Shown here one piece after another: positions 36,355 through 46,788 of a DNA stretch of 64,000 nucleotides; the stretch's first letter is position 1, and every line of letters starts with the position of its first letter. The position numbers were made by a program, and so were the translations under genes. The DNA is from JAZGGS01 sp963749485 (GTDB taxonomy: Bacteria > Bacteroidota > Ignavibacteria > Ignavibacteriales > Ignavibacteriaceae). Below the pieces are notes generated by a model. The model worked only from the letters and a program-made list of their open reading frames with translations. It made no database searches and had not been told where the DNA came from. The stretch spans positions 186,001-250,000 of the forward strand of contig CAVVMV010000002.1 of NCBI GenBank assembly GCA_963749485.1, read 5' to 3'.

Positions 36355-38704
36355 TTGAATACAAATAAAACATCCCGCTTTGTTTTATTATTTTTCATCA
36401 TCCTAACTCCATTAAGCGTTTTTTCACAAACCGGTGTTACTATTGTTTCAGGGTTCATAACGGATTCAACAAGCGGTGAAGCACTAATTGGGTCGAACAT
36501 TTTACTTTATAAAGATAGCATCAATACAAACCAGCCACCTTTAACAGGAACTTCAACTAACAATTACGGATTTTATGCACTACCCAATCTTAAACAGGGT
36601 ATTTATTATATAATTGCCCGCAATGTTGGATATAAAACACAAATTAAAGAAATTCAAATCACCATGCAGGGGGGGCGTATTCAGAATGATATTAAATTAG
36701 TTCTAGAAAGTATAAGACTGCAAGAAGTGATTGTTGAAGGAAAGAAAAAGCAAAGGCCGTTATCAAGTACCATAGATATAGATCCGAATATATTAAAGAA
36801 ACTCCCATCGATGAGTGGAAGAGTTGATCTCTTTAGAATTCTTCAATCGCTTCCAGGTATAAAAGTTGCCAGCGATATCTCAAGCGGATTGTATGTAAGA
36901 GGGGGGTCCCCCGATGAAAATCTAACGTTAGTTGATGGTGTTATTATTTATAATCCAACCCATCTTGGAAATTTTTCCGGTGTATTTAATACTGACTTAG
37001 TGCAGAATATTCGTCTGATTAAAGGTGCTTTTCCCGCTGAATATGGAGGAAGGCTTTCTAGTGTTTTGGACATTATGCTTCGTTCCGGTACAAGGGAAAA
37101 AGGAAAGGGAAAATTAAGTCTTGGATTAATTAATTCTGGGTTTATGGTTGAGGGACCTTTAAACCAAAGTACGACTTTTATATTATCCGGTGAAAAAATG
37201 TACTATGATTTTATCGAAAATAATTTTTTACATAGCAGTATTACACCCCGGTATAATTTTTACAGCCTTAACACAAAAATAACCATTACTCCCTCCTCTT
37301 CGGATATATACTCATTAAGCGGATTATTCAGTCAAGACAATTTGTACAATCCATCAACGAGCAATGGTATTGATTACGATATAAAATGGAAAAATGCCTT
37401 TGCCAATATTTCGTGGCAACATATTAACCCTCAGTCTTTTTTTATTGTTAGTACATTAAGCTATGTTAATTATGAATTTCAATCCATTCTTGAAGATAAC
37501 AGTTCATCAACCTCCGCTAATAATTATTTTGCACTTTCTAAACTGAGAGACTTATTTATAAAAATAAATGCTGAAATTTACTGGAATGCTCAGAACACAC
37601 TAAAAATTGGATCTGAAATGGCGTTTCATAATTATTCTTTAATCTACAGTAATTTTTACGATCCTTTAATTGAACAAACCTTGGGATCATTGCCGAATGT
37701 AAATACTATGGAAGCTGCCTTATATGTACAGAATGAAAGTAAAATTTTCGATTGGTTAAAAACTAATCTTGGTTTAAGGGGTTATTATTTTAAATCAAAA
37801 AAGTATTTCAATGTGGAGCCTCGTCTTTCGGCTGAAATTATGGTAAATGATAATCTATCGATTAGCGGCGCATTTGCAATTGCACATCAATTTTTACACC
37901 TAATAGTAAGGAATGATATTTCTCTCCCAACTGATCTTTGGTATCCTTCATCAGATAAAATTGAACCAAGTAAATCAACGCAATATGTAATGGGAGTCAA
38001 TTATAATTTGTTCAACAAGCAATATATATTTTCTGTTGAAGGTTATTATAAAGATATGATGAATCTCTATGAATTTAAGAATTCGACAGACTATGAACTT
38101 GGAGACCAGGTTGAAAATCTTTTTACTAAAGGAGAGGGTGAAGCGTATGGGATTGAATTTTTTGCTTATAAAACATCTGGCAGTCTCACCGGTTGGATTG
38201 GTTATACTTTATCATGGACGAGAAGAAAGTTTAATGATTTAAATACGGGAAAGGTTTTCTATCCTCGATACGATAGAAGACATGATTTATCATTAACGCT
38301 TGCTTATGAATTAAACGACAATTGGAGTTTCGGTTTAAATTGGATTTTTGCAAGTGGACAAGGTTTTACAATGCCTACAGGTCAGTATCAATTCGAATCT
38401 ATCGGAGTAAATGAACAATCAAATTTGCAATTTAATTATACCGAGCAGAAATGGATTTACCCTTGCTCCGTACCACAAGTTAGATTTAAACATCACTTAC
38501 AAATTTAATTTGAACAGTCTGGGAATTTGAAGCGTATTTAAACCTTTATAACGTTTACAACAGAAAAAATCCTTTTGCAATTTATTCTACCTATGACAAT
38601 AGCATAGATTCTGGAAATAATGGAGTCACCCTTCCCGTATCCAGAATAAAGCAAATTTCATTATTCCCTTTTATTCCTTCCATCGGAATAACAATGAAGT
38701 TATA
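36355..38704 (+). CDS. TonB-dependent receptor with carboxypeptidase-regulatory-like domain (frameshifted near the end)
   Basis: Outer-membrane transporter. Signal peptide residues 1-25, a CarboxypepD_reg-like domain at about 30-115 (VSGFITDSTSGEALIGSNI), a plug (LPGIKVASDISSGLYVRGGSPDENLTLVDGV split by family landmarks, then AFPAEYGGRLSSVLDI) and a beta barrel. The 717-residue ORF ends at 38508; in neighbouring frames the barrel continues (ITYKFNLNSLG, then FEAYLNLYNVYNRKNPFA) to 38704, so two small shifts near 38465 and 38520 are likely. The start is TTG at 36355. No typical TonB box is seen. DUF4249 and rhodanese lipoproteins follow, as in Bacteroidota receptor loci. Substrate unknown. Confidence 0.88.
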
Positions 38705-38715
38705 ATTATTGAAAT

Positions 38716-39525
38716 ATGAAAAAGCTATATTTCCTCATACTACCTTCTATCTTGTTATTCATTGCCAGCTGCGATGAATTGGATATTATCAACCCGGATA
38801 CAGTTTACAAGGAATATGTTGTGGTAAGAGCCGAATTAAATGCATTGTCAAATTTCGAAGGGGTTGCCTTTACAAAAACTCTCCCAATTAACGAGCCTTA
38901 TGATACTAATAAAGCTTTCTTAAAAAATGTTACAGCTTATTTAAAAATAGACGGAATTAGAATTATTCCACTTCATTATTACCAGGGCGGCATTTATAAA
39001 CCTTACGAAAATATTTTTATAGTTCCCGGCAGTACTTACGAACTTTTTGCAATGGTTGAGAGCACTTCTATTTATGGGATTACAAAGATTCCCCAAAAAC
39101 CCGAAGTAACATCTGCATTTTATTCAAACGATCACATAGATGCGTTGGTAAAATCAAATCCTTCAGAAGTATATGGTGCAGTATGGGCAATTGTCAATCC
39201 TTCCAATAATTCTTTAATTGATATAGGTGCCGATTTCTTATCAATAGTTAATTCTTCCTATGATATCCCTCTTCTTACAACTTCTGTAAGCACCGCTGAT
39301 ATACCAAATAAATATACCTCTGGCTCTTATAATGATTACCGGGCTGTTAAAGTATATTCGTTTGATACTCCTTATCTACAATATTTTAATACAAAAAATA
39401 ATAACCAACCCATTTCCAACGCTTTTGTTCAGGGTGGTGATCGAATTGCCTGGAATGTCCAGGGCAATAATGTTATCGGTTTGTTCATCGGAGTTGCAGA
39501 GGGAAGTTATGTTAGGCCTAATTAG
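38716..39525 (+). CDS. DUF4249-like lipoprotein
   Basis: A 269-residue protein with a lipoprotein signal (LLFIASCDELD, Cys at 19) and beta-rich sequence. DUF4249 proteins follow TonB receptors in many Bacteroidota; here the first part (VVRAELNALSNFEGVAFTKTLP, then GSTYELFAMVE) fits this family. It begins 12 bases after the receptor end and probably acts with it as a surface lipoprotein. Its ligand is unknown. Confidence 0.65.
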   Translation: MKKLYFLILPSILLFIASCDELDIINPDTVYKEYVVVRAELNALSNFEGVAFTKTLPINEPYDTNKAFLKNVTAYLKIDGIRIIPLHYYQGGIYKPYENIFIVPGSTYELFAMVESTSIYGITKIPQKPEVTSAFYSNDHIDALVKSNPSEVYGAVWAIVNPSNNSLIDIGADFLSIVNSSYDIPLLTTSVSTADIPNKYTSGSYNDYRAVKVYSFDTPYLQYFNTKNNNQPISNAFVQGGDRIAWNVQGNNVIGLFIGVAEGSYVRPN

Positions 39526-39537
39526 AAATTATTAAAG

Positions 39538-40596
39538 ATGAAAACAAATTTTACGCTTTCCAATATTTTTCTTTTTATTCTTATTTCCTTTGGCTTTACA
39601 GGATGCCTTTCGGATGAAGAGTCCTCTGTGTTTACAATTGGTTTGTCTGATAATGCTATGCTTCTCTATTATTTAGAAGAAAATGGAGATTATATAAATT
39701 CTTCTAATATGCCTTCTGTTGTTAATGTTGATGAAGTTTATAATCACCTAAATAATTATCTAATTATCGATACCAGAACAAATTCCGAATATATCGCCGG
39801 TCATATCCCCGGAGCAGTTAATATCCAAAACGATTCTTTGATTACCTTCTTAAATTCAATTGAAGCTAGTACTTACGCAAAAGTGATCTTGGTAAGTAAA
39901 GATGGGCAGGCATCGTCTTATTACACTTGTCTTCTAAGGTTATATGGAATTACAAATACTTATTCTTTACTATTCGGAATGACGCAGTGGAATTTAGCTT
40001 TTTCAGAGGCATGGACTAACAATATTGACGACAGCCCGGTAACACAATATTTTAATTTTGATACATACACAAATGACTCATTATCAAATTTACCTACTAT
40101 AAATTTTTCTAATTCAAATAAAAGTTTTGAAAATAAAGTAAAAGATAGAATTGATGAAATTATAAAAGTTGGATTTATAAACGGAGAATCTTACGTAAGT
40201 ATTTATCCACTTGAGTTATTATTTAATGGTGAACCAGCATCAGACTTTTATATAATTTGTTATGGAATTTTACCCTTTTACCACCAGAACCCATTTGACC
40301 CTCTCGCTGTCGGTCATTTCCCAAATGCGGTATCTTTTGTTCCGGGAAAGAATCTTAAGAGCACAGACAATTTGCAATTACTGCCAAATGAAAATAAGAT
40401 AGTTGTTTACAGTTATTCCGGGCAATTAAGTGCTTTTGTGGTGGCTTATTTACGTTTGTTAGGATATGATGCGAAGTCCTTATTGTATGGAGGAAATATG
40501 TTGTTTTATACTTTTATGGTTGACAAGTTCGCTACTTATGACCCGTTTGTTTTCCTTACAAGTAATATAAGAAATTATCCATATGTTTCTCCCTGA
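39538..40596 (+). CDS. Lipoprotein with two rhodanese-like domains lacking the catalytic Cys
   Basis: 352 residues. The lipoprotein signal ends at C23 (FGFTGC). The first rhodanese domain (about 60-165) has LIIDTRTNSEYIAGHIPGAVNI but Ser120 where the sulfurtransferase Cys should be (ILVSKDGQAS). The second (about 210-345) has the same change, Ser292 in VVYSYSGQLS. Neither can form the persulfide intermediate of rhodanese, so a binding role is more likely. It follows the DUF4249 gene by 12 bases. The last codons and stop (VSP then TGA) lie in sequence that matches the ggt gene further on, so the C-terminus may have been changed by rearrangement. Confidence 0.75.
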   Translation: MKTNFTLSNIFLFILISFGFTGCLSDEESSVFTIGLSDNAMLLYYLEENGDYINSSNMPSVVNVDEVYNHLNNYLIIDTRTNSEYIAGHIPGAVNIQNDSLITFLNSIEASTYAKVILVSKDGQASSYYTCLLRLYGITNTYSLLFGMTQWNLAFSEAWTNNIDDSPVTQYFNFDTYTNDSLSNLPTINFSNSNKSFENKVKDRIDEIIKVGFINGESYVSIYPLELLFNGEPASDFYIICYGILPFYHQNPFDPLAVGHFPNAVSFVPGKNLKSTDNLQLLPNENKIVVYSYSGQLSAFVVAYLRLLGYDAKSLLYGGNMLFYTFMVDKFATYDPFVFLTSNIRNYPYVSP

Positions 40597-40730
40597 ACTT
40601 ACCCAGGGAGGAACGACTTCAGCAGGTGTACCGGGAAGCGTTGCTTGATTACTTTGCCGGTAATTTTTCCGATCACGAGTTAACAGACGAAGAGCTTTAC
40701 TCAGATTTAAGAAAACTTGATACTGTCTTT
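40587..40730 (+). pseudogene. Mosaic fossil: ggt fragment joined to trpB 3' fragment
   Basis: 40587-40645 reads FLPELTQGGTTSAGVPGSVA in one frame and closely matches the gamma-glutamyltransferase gene at 43846-43902 (FLPELSQEGTTSAGVPGSVA). From about 40647 the sequence switches to a match with the 3' end of trpB2 (43130-43205): YFAGNFSDHELTDEELYSD against YLAGNLSDHELTEEELYSD, nearly identical also at base level near the end. No start, too short for a product. The order ggt-trpB is the reverse of the intact pair trpB-ggt downstream. Confidence 0.8.
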
Positions 40731-40732
40731 CA

Positions 40733-41532
40733 ATGAACAGTTACACCTTAACTCAAATAAATATTTACCCGGTTAAATCTCTTGGGGGGATTTTACTTCA
40801 ATCATCACAGGTAGAAGAGCGTGGATTAAAATACGACCGGCGCTGGATGATTGTTGATGAAAACAATCAGTTTATTACACAGCGTAAGTATCCGCAGATG
40901 TCTTTGCTTCAGCCGGAAATTAAAGAGAGCCTGCTTATAATAAATCACAAACAGAATAAAGTTACACCATTAACCATTTCGCTCTCTCCATATAGTGAAG
41001 AAGAAATTAATGTGCAGATCTGGAAAGACAACATTCCTGCAATAAAATATAACGGCGATGTTAATGAATGGTTTACTAAAGCAATCGGATTAAGGTGTAG
41101 CCTTGTTTACATGCCCGATACAACAAAGAGAAAAGTGAATCCGAAATATGTTGATAATCAGATTGTTAGCTTTGCAGATGGCTACCCCTTTTTAATAATT
41201 GGTGAAGAATCTCTTGTTGATTTAAACAACCGGCTAAAAGACCCTTTACCAATGAATCGCTTTAGACCAAACTTGTTTTCAGCGGAGGAGAACCTTTTGA
41301 TGAAGATGGGTGGAAGCGATTTAGAATTGGTGGTATTGAGTTTCGTTCGATCAAACCTTGTTCCCGATGTGTGGTTACAACGGTTGATCAGGATACTTCT
41401 AATAAGGGTAAAGAGCCATTAAAAACTTTATCGCAATACAGGGAAGTTAACGGAAAAGTTATGTTCGGGATGAACCTTGTTTGCGAAGGAACCGGTAATG
41501 TGAAGGTGGGGGATCAAATTAATCATCTGTAA
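40733..41532 (+). CDS. MOSC domain protein with N-terminal beta-barrel (frameshifted)
   Basis: Molybdenum-cofactor sulfurase C-terminal-like protein of about 265 residues. The N-terminal MOSC_N domain is clear (QINIYPVKSLGGILLQSSQV, RGLKYDRRWMIVDENNQF). The MOSC domain starts in the first frame (ADGYPFLIIGEESL, RFRPNL) and continues after a break near 41275 (FSGGEPFDEDGWKRFRIGG, IKPCSRCVVTTVDQDT with the conserved Cys) to a stop at 41530-41532. The family includes mARC-like reductases and other proteins that bind the molybdenum cofactor through this Cys. The start lies at the end of the trpB-like fossil. Confidence 0.87.
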
Positions 41533-41849
41533 CCTGGAGAAGGCGATCAGCAGCAATCTATTATGTTTATTTATCAAAGATTCCCCTTGACACTATCATC
41601 ATAAAAAAATATATTGGCATCCACTATCTTCAAAAAACAAAATTGAATAACACATTTTCTAAATATCGAATTTTAAATCTTTCCAACACCCTTTCATGGC
41701 GTGGCTGGCGCCGCTAATCTATAAGCAAACATCCGTTTGTTCACATATTTCTGTTTAAATCTTTAATTCAATAATTCGCCATCGGCGATTATCAACTTAT
41801 TTCCATCCATGTGCTGAAGAGCCATGGTTAAAATCAAAGGAGTACGAAC
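41533..41849. other. Gap of about 320 bases before trpB2
   Basis: No gene is seen. The stretch is AT-rich with a GC-rich island near 41700-41715 (GGCTGGCGCCGC) and two short hairpins (CAAACATCCGTTTG around 41725; TCGCC/GGCGA around 41780). An AGGAG ribosome site at 41838-41842 belongs to trpB2. No leader peptide with Trp codons was recognised. Confidence 0.4.
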
Positions 41850-43218
41850 ATGAGTATTGCTAAAAAAATTCTTCTTAGATGAATCGGATATACCCGATTA
41901 TTATTACAACATCCAGGCAGATATGCCAAACCCAACCCTTCCGCCACTTCATCCTGGTACTAAAAAACCAATCGGACCGGAAGACCTTGCACCACTCTTC
42001 CCTATGGAGCTTATAAAGCAGGAAGTTTCGCAGGAAAGATTTATCGAAATTCCGGATGAAGTACGAAACATTTACAAACTATACAGACCCTCACCTCTTT
42101 ACCGCGCTACAGGACTTGAAAAACTTTTAGACACGCCGGCAAAGATCTATTATAAATATGAAGGTGTTAGTCCTACCGGTTCACATAAGCCAAACACTGC
42201 TATTGCACAGGCGTTTTACAACAAAAACGAAGGCGCTAAAAAACTTGCAACCGAAACCGGTGCCGGGCAGTGGGGAAGTGCTTTAAGTTTTGCCTGTGCG
42301 CAGTTCGGACTTGAGTGTGAGGTGTACATGGTAAAAATAAGTTACGACCAGAAACCTTACAGAAAAGTTATGATGAATACATTCGGTGCAGAAGTTATTT
42401 CTTCACCCAGCAACAGAACAAACGCAGGCAAACAGATATTAGCTCAGGATCCCAACTCTCCCGGAAGTCTTGGCATTGCAATTTCAGAAGCAGTTGAACG
42501 TGCTGCAACCGAAGAAGGAACTAACTACTCGCTCGGCAGCGTATTAAACCATGTTCTGATGCACCAAACAGTTATCGGGCAGGAAGCAATAAAGCAGATG
42601 GAAATAGCCGGTGATTTTCCAGATATTATTATTGCTCCATTTGGTGGCGGTTCTAACTTTGCTGGTATTGCATTCCCGTTCCTCCGTTACAATCTCCAGG
42701 AAGATAAAAACATACGCTGTATTGCTGTTGAACCTGCTTCATGTCCTAAACTTACCAAAGGTGAATTTCGTTACGACTTTGGTGATACTGTTGGTTTAAC
42801 CCCGCTCATTCCTATGTACACTTTGGGACATACCTTTGTACCAGAACCAATTCATGCCGGCGGCTTACGCTACCATGGTGCAGGTGCAATTATAAGTCAG
42901 CTTCTTAAAGATAAAATAATTGAAGCAAATGCTTTACATCAGATTGAATGTTTTGAAGCAGGAATTAAATTTTCCATTTCAGAAGGAATAATACCTGCAC
43001 CGGAAGCAACACATGGAATTGCACAGGTAATAAGGGAAGCTTTAAAAGCAAAAGTTGAAGGAACGAAGAAAACCATTCTCTTTAACCTTTGCGGACATGG
43101 TTATTTTGATATGGGCGCTTACCAGGATTACCTTGCGGGTAACCTTTCCGATCACGAATTAACTGAAGAAGAACTTTACTCAGATTTAAGAAAACTTGAT
43201 ACACCAGAAGCTGCGTAA
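41850..43218 (+). CDS. trpB: Tryptophan synthase beta chain, TrpB2 type (frameshift near start)
   Basis: PLP enzyme that makes tryptophan from indole and serine. The ATG at 41850 has AGGAG 8 bases upstream and reads MSIAKK; the frame then breaks at a run of seven A (41861-41867) and continues as FFLDESDIPDYYYN. The 450-residue body has the PLP lysine in PTGSHKPNTA, GAGQWGSALS, the phosphate-binding GGGSNFAG and the C-terminal NLCGHGYFDMGAYQ. The N-terminal LPPLHPGTKKPIGPEDLAPLFP is a TrpB2 mark; this class lacks TrpA contact features and often acts alone. No other trp gene is in the window. A strong terminator follows. Confidence 0.92.
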
Positions 43219-43231
43219 AAATCTATAAGTG

Positions 43232-43260
43232 GAGACGGGGCAAGCCCCGTCTCTATACTT
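43232..43260 (+). terminator. Strong rho-independent terminator after trpB2
   Basis: GAGACGGGGC (43232-43241) and GCCCCGTCTC (43244-43253) form a perfect 10-bp stem with a two-base loop, followed by TATACTTTTT. It begins 13 bases after the trpB2 stop. Confidence 0.85.
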
Positions 43261-43420
43261 TTTACTATGAGCAAATAAAGATATCCCGCCGTCCGATTCT
43301 TTCGAAGCAAAAAAATTCAGATTGAAGTAACTTGGGTTAAACTATTATTTTTTGGTTTGGGTGATTTCTTTGCGTTAATAACTTTTTATAAGTTTACAAA
43401 CACTTTTTCCGTTGGGGCGA

Positions 43421-43455
43421 ACCGGCAAGCCTGCCTATCGGCAGACAGGTCGCTT
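43421..43455. repeat. Short palindromic repeat of REP-like type
   Basis: CCTGCCTATCGGCAGACAGG (43430-43449) contains CTGCC/GGCAG with a four-base loop and CCTG/CAGG ends. Its flanks GGCAAG and GTCGCTT extend the symmetry loosely. Such GC-rich palindromes stand out from the AT-rich surroundings and occur as dispersed repeats in Bacteroidota. A related GGCAGGCAAGCCCG element occurs at 49913-49926. Confidence 0.5.
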
Positions 43456-43479
43456 TACAAACTATTGGAGTTAAAACTA

Positions 43480-45211
43480 ATGCATTCAAAAGAGTTCATT
43501 AAAAACCTATTTACCACCTTCACTTTAATATTTTCGCTCACTCTACTGTTTGCCTGTACTGAACCGCCACAACCTGTAAGCAGTAAAAATGGTATGGTTG
43601 TATCAACCAGTTCCTTTGCTTCAAAAGTTGGAGTTGAGATTTTGAAAAAAGGAGGTAACGCCATTGATGCTGCTGTTGCAGTTGGTTTTGCCCTTGCTGT
43701 AACTTATCCCTCTGCTGGAAATCTTGGCGGCGGAGGTTTTATGGTTATTCATCTTGCAGATGGAAAAAATATAACAATTGACTTCCGCGAAAAAGCACCT
43801 TTATCAGCAAACAAAGATATGTACTTAAACGAAACCGGTGAATTTCTCCCGGAGCTTAGCCAGGAAGGAACTACTTCCGCAGGTGTGCCGGGAAGCGTGG
43901 CAGGACTTATCTATGCACTTGAAAACTATGGTACCTTACCACTTTCAGAAGTTATACAACCCGCAATTGATCTTGCAAAAAACGGCTGGAAACTTGAAGA
44001 GAGAGATGCCCGCTATTTCAAAAATAATCTGCCTGAGTTTGAAAAATATCCTTCATCTTTAAAAGTCTTTTCAAAAGATGGTGAGCCGTACCAGGAAGGC
44101 GATCTGTTCGTTCAACCTGATCTTGCATGGACACTTGAGCAGATAAAAGAAAACGGTGCGGATGGATTCTATAAAGGCAAAGTTGCAGAGCTGTTGGTTA
44201 AGCAGGTTAGTTCTTTAGGTGGATTTATAACTCTCGAAGATCTTGAAAAATACCAACCAGTTGAAAGAGAACCGATCATTGGAAACTACCGCGGTTACAA
44301 TGTTGTTTCTATGCCACCTCCAAGTTCCGGTGGAATTGCTTTGGTTGAACTGCTCAACATTCTTGAAAACTATAATCTTGCAAAAGATGATTGGGGAAGC
44401 AGTCTCTACATTCATCACCTTGTTGAAGCTATGAAGTATGTTTATGCGGACAGAACTTATCACCTTGGTGATGAAGATTTTTACCCGGTTCCAAAAGAGG
44501 AGCTTATCTCTAAAGATTATGCTAAAACAATTTATGATAAGATAGAAGAAGCGAAAAATAAAGCGGTTCCATCCGGTGAAATTAAAAGTTTAGATATTTC
44601 TCCACTTCACGAAAGCACAGAAACAACTCACTACTCTGTTTACGATTGCTGTTGGTAACGCTGTAAGTACAACTACAACAATTAACTCTTCCTTTGGCTC
44701 CAAGATAGTTGTTGAAGGTGCAGGCTTTCTTCTTAATAACGAGATGGATGACTTTAGCGGAAAACCGGGAACACAAAACCAGTTTGGGCTGCTGGGCACA
44801 GAAGCAAACTCAATCGAGCCGGAAAAGAGAATGCTTAGCTCGATGACACCAACTATTATTTTAAAAGATGGAAAGCCATACATCATTATCGGTTCGCCTG
44901 GCGGCGCTAAAATTATAACTGCTGTGCTGCAGGTAATTTTAAACTGCATCGATTTTGAGATGAACATTCGCGAAGCTGTTGAAAAACCGAGAATACATCA
45001 CCAGTGGCTGCCCGATTCAATCTATTATGAGCAAAAAGCATTAACTGAAGATGTTAAAAATGAACTTGTTGAAATGGGCTATGCTTTTATTGATGATGAT
45101 GCAGAGTTCCGCATAATTGGAATTACAGAAGGAATAATGATCGACCAGGAAAATAAAATTATTTACGGTGCTGCCGATCCCCGCGGTGGAGGTTTGGCTG
45201 TCGGTTATTAA
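43480..45211 (+). CDS. ggt: Gamma-glutamyltransferase, lipoprotein (frameshifted)
   Basis: Ntn-hydrolase that transfers or hydrolyses the gamma-glutamyl group of glutathione-like compounds outside the cytoplasm. I start at ATG 43480, where a lipoprotein signal follows (LTLLFACTEPPQ); the upstream open stretch includes the palindromic repeat and is not convincing. The large subunit has GGNAIDAAVAVGFALAV and GNLGGGGFMV. The catalytic Thr opens TTHYSV near 44625, and the frame breaks directly after it (about 44640) before continuing as GNAVSTTTTINSSFGSKIVV to ADPRGGGLAVGY at 45211. The autocatalytic cleavage site is therefore intact but sits beside the break. Confidence 0.92.
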
Positions 45212-45240
45212 TGTGAAGCTGTACAATAAATCACTAAGCC

Positions 45241-45260
45241 TGATAACTTTTATCATTTTT
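45241..45260 (+). terminator. Weak terminator candidate after ggt
   Basis: TGATAA/TTATCA with a three-base loop (45241-45255) followed by TTTTT. The stem is all but one A-T pairs, so its strength is doubtful. Confidence 0.3.
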
Positions 45261-45338
45261 CCTGTCTCAGTATTTTTTTCTTTCGTAACTTCACTGAATT
45301 CTTTTTAAATAACTGATTAAAACTTTTACCAAATTTTA

Positions 45339-46746
45339 GTGAACAAGTTCATTAGAAAAATAAATTCTATGTTGAATCTCTTCCGCCTTGGATTAGCAGG
45401 TGGAGAAGCAAATATTTTGGAGGGAGACCTTAACCGGGCAATTATTCTTCTTGCAATACCAATGACGCTGGAGATGGTAATGGAATCTCTTTTTGCCGTG
45501 GTGGATATCTTTTTTGTAAGCAGGATTAGCGTAAATGCTATTGCAGTTGTGGGATTAACCGAATCTATGTTGACTATCACTTACTCGTTAGGTTTTGGTG
45601 TTGCTATGGGAACAACAGCAATGGTAGCCAGACGAGTCGGTGAGAAGAATACTACAGGAGCATCTGTTTCGGCAGTGCAGGCAATTTATCTGGGTGTTAT
45701 TGCCTCGCTCCCGATTATGGCTGCAGGTATGTTCTTTGCGGAAGATCTGTTACGGTTAATGGGTGCAACCGAAGCTGTAATAGTTGAAGGTGTGGGCTAT
45801 ACCAAGCTTATTTACGGTAGTAACCTGATTATTATTCTGTTATTTCTTATTAACGGAATTTTCCGTGGTGCCGGAGATGCGGCGCTTGCTATGCGCTCAC
45901 TTGTGGATTTCAAATGGAATAAATATTATTCTCGATCCTATGCTTATTCTTGGTATAGGACCTTTTCCTGAAATGGGCATTGAGGGAGCTGCAACAGCAA
46001 CAATCATCGGGCGTACAACAGGAGTTTGTTACCAGGTTTATCATTTATATAAAGGTAAAGGAATAATAAAAATCCATAAAGAAAACTGGAGATTAAAAAT
46101 TGATGTGATTGTGCGGCTTATTAAACTATCAGCAGGTGTAACGGCACAGTTTATTATTGCCTCTGCAAGCTGGATATTTTTAATGCGTGTGATTTCCACT
46201 TTCGGAAGTACAGCGCTTGCCGGTTATACCGTTGCAATAAGAGTGGTTATGTTTACAATACTTCCGGCATGGGGAATTTCCAACGCTGCGGCTACAATGG
46301 TGGGACAAAATCTTGGAGCCAATCAGCCTGAACGAGCAGAAAAATCTGTATGGCGAACAGGATATTACAACGTAGTTTTTATGGGAATTGTGATGATTAT
46401 CTTTCTGCTTTTTTCCAATAATATAGCAGCATTTTTTGTAAACGAAAAAGAAGTGATTGCCAATGCTGCACAATGCCTGGACATTATTGCGCTTGGTTAT
46501 TTGTTTTATGCATTTGGAATGGTGCTTGTACAATCCTTTAACGGTGCGGGTGATACACGAACTCCAACCATTATGAACTTTTTTATTTTCTGGATGATGC
46601 AGATTCCACTAGCATATTTGTTGGCGATAGAATTTTCACTTGAATCTGCAGGAGTATATTGGGCAATAGTAATTTCAGAATCAACTTTTACAATTGTTGG
46701 TTACTTTTTATTTAAACGAGGAAGGTGGAAAAACATAAAAGTTTAA
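45339..46746 (+). CDS. MATE family multidrug/Na+ antiporter (frameshifted)
   Basis: Twelve-helix efflux pump of about 465 residues. The first half (45339 to about 45900) begins GTG and holds LNRAIILLAIPMTLEMVMES, the MATE start motif, and GFGVAMGTTAMVARRVGEKN. The second half continues in another frame from near 45905 (WISNGINIILDPMLILGIG, ISNAAATMVGQNLGANQPERA, VQSFNGAGDTRTPT). Substrate unknown. It follows ggt by 127 bases. Confidence 0.9.
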
Positions 46747-46788
46747 ACGCATTGAATATTATCCTGGTAAAATGATCTGAATAATAAA

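Noticed and set aside
41533..41849. Trp-dependent attenuator or T-box before trpB2
   Set aside because: No leader peptide with tandem Trp codons, no T-box sequence and no alternating stem pairs could be drawn.
43357..43479. N-terminal extension of the gamma-glutamyltransferase frame
   Set aside because: It crosses a palindromic repeat and gives no sensible signal sequence; the ATG at 43480 opens directly into a lipoprotein signal.
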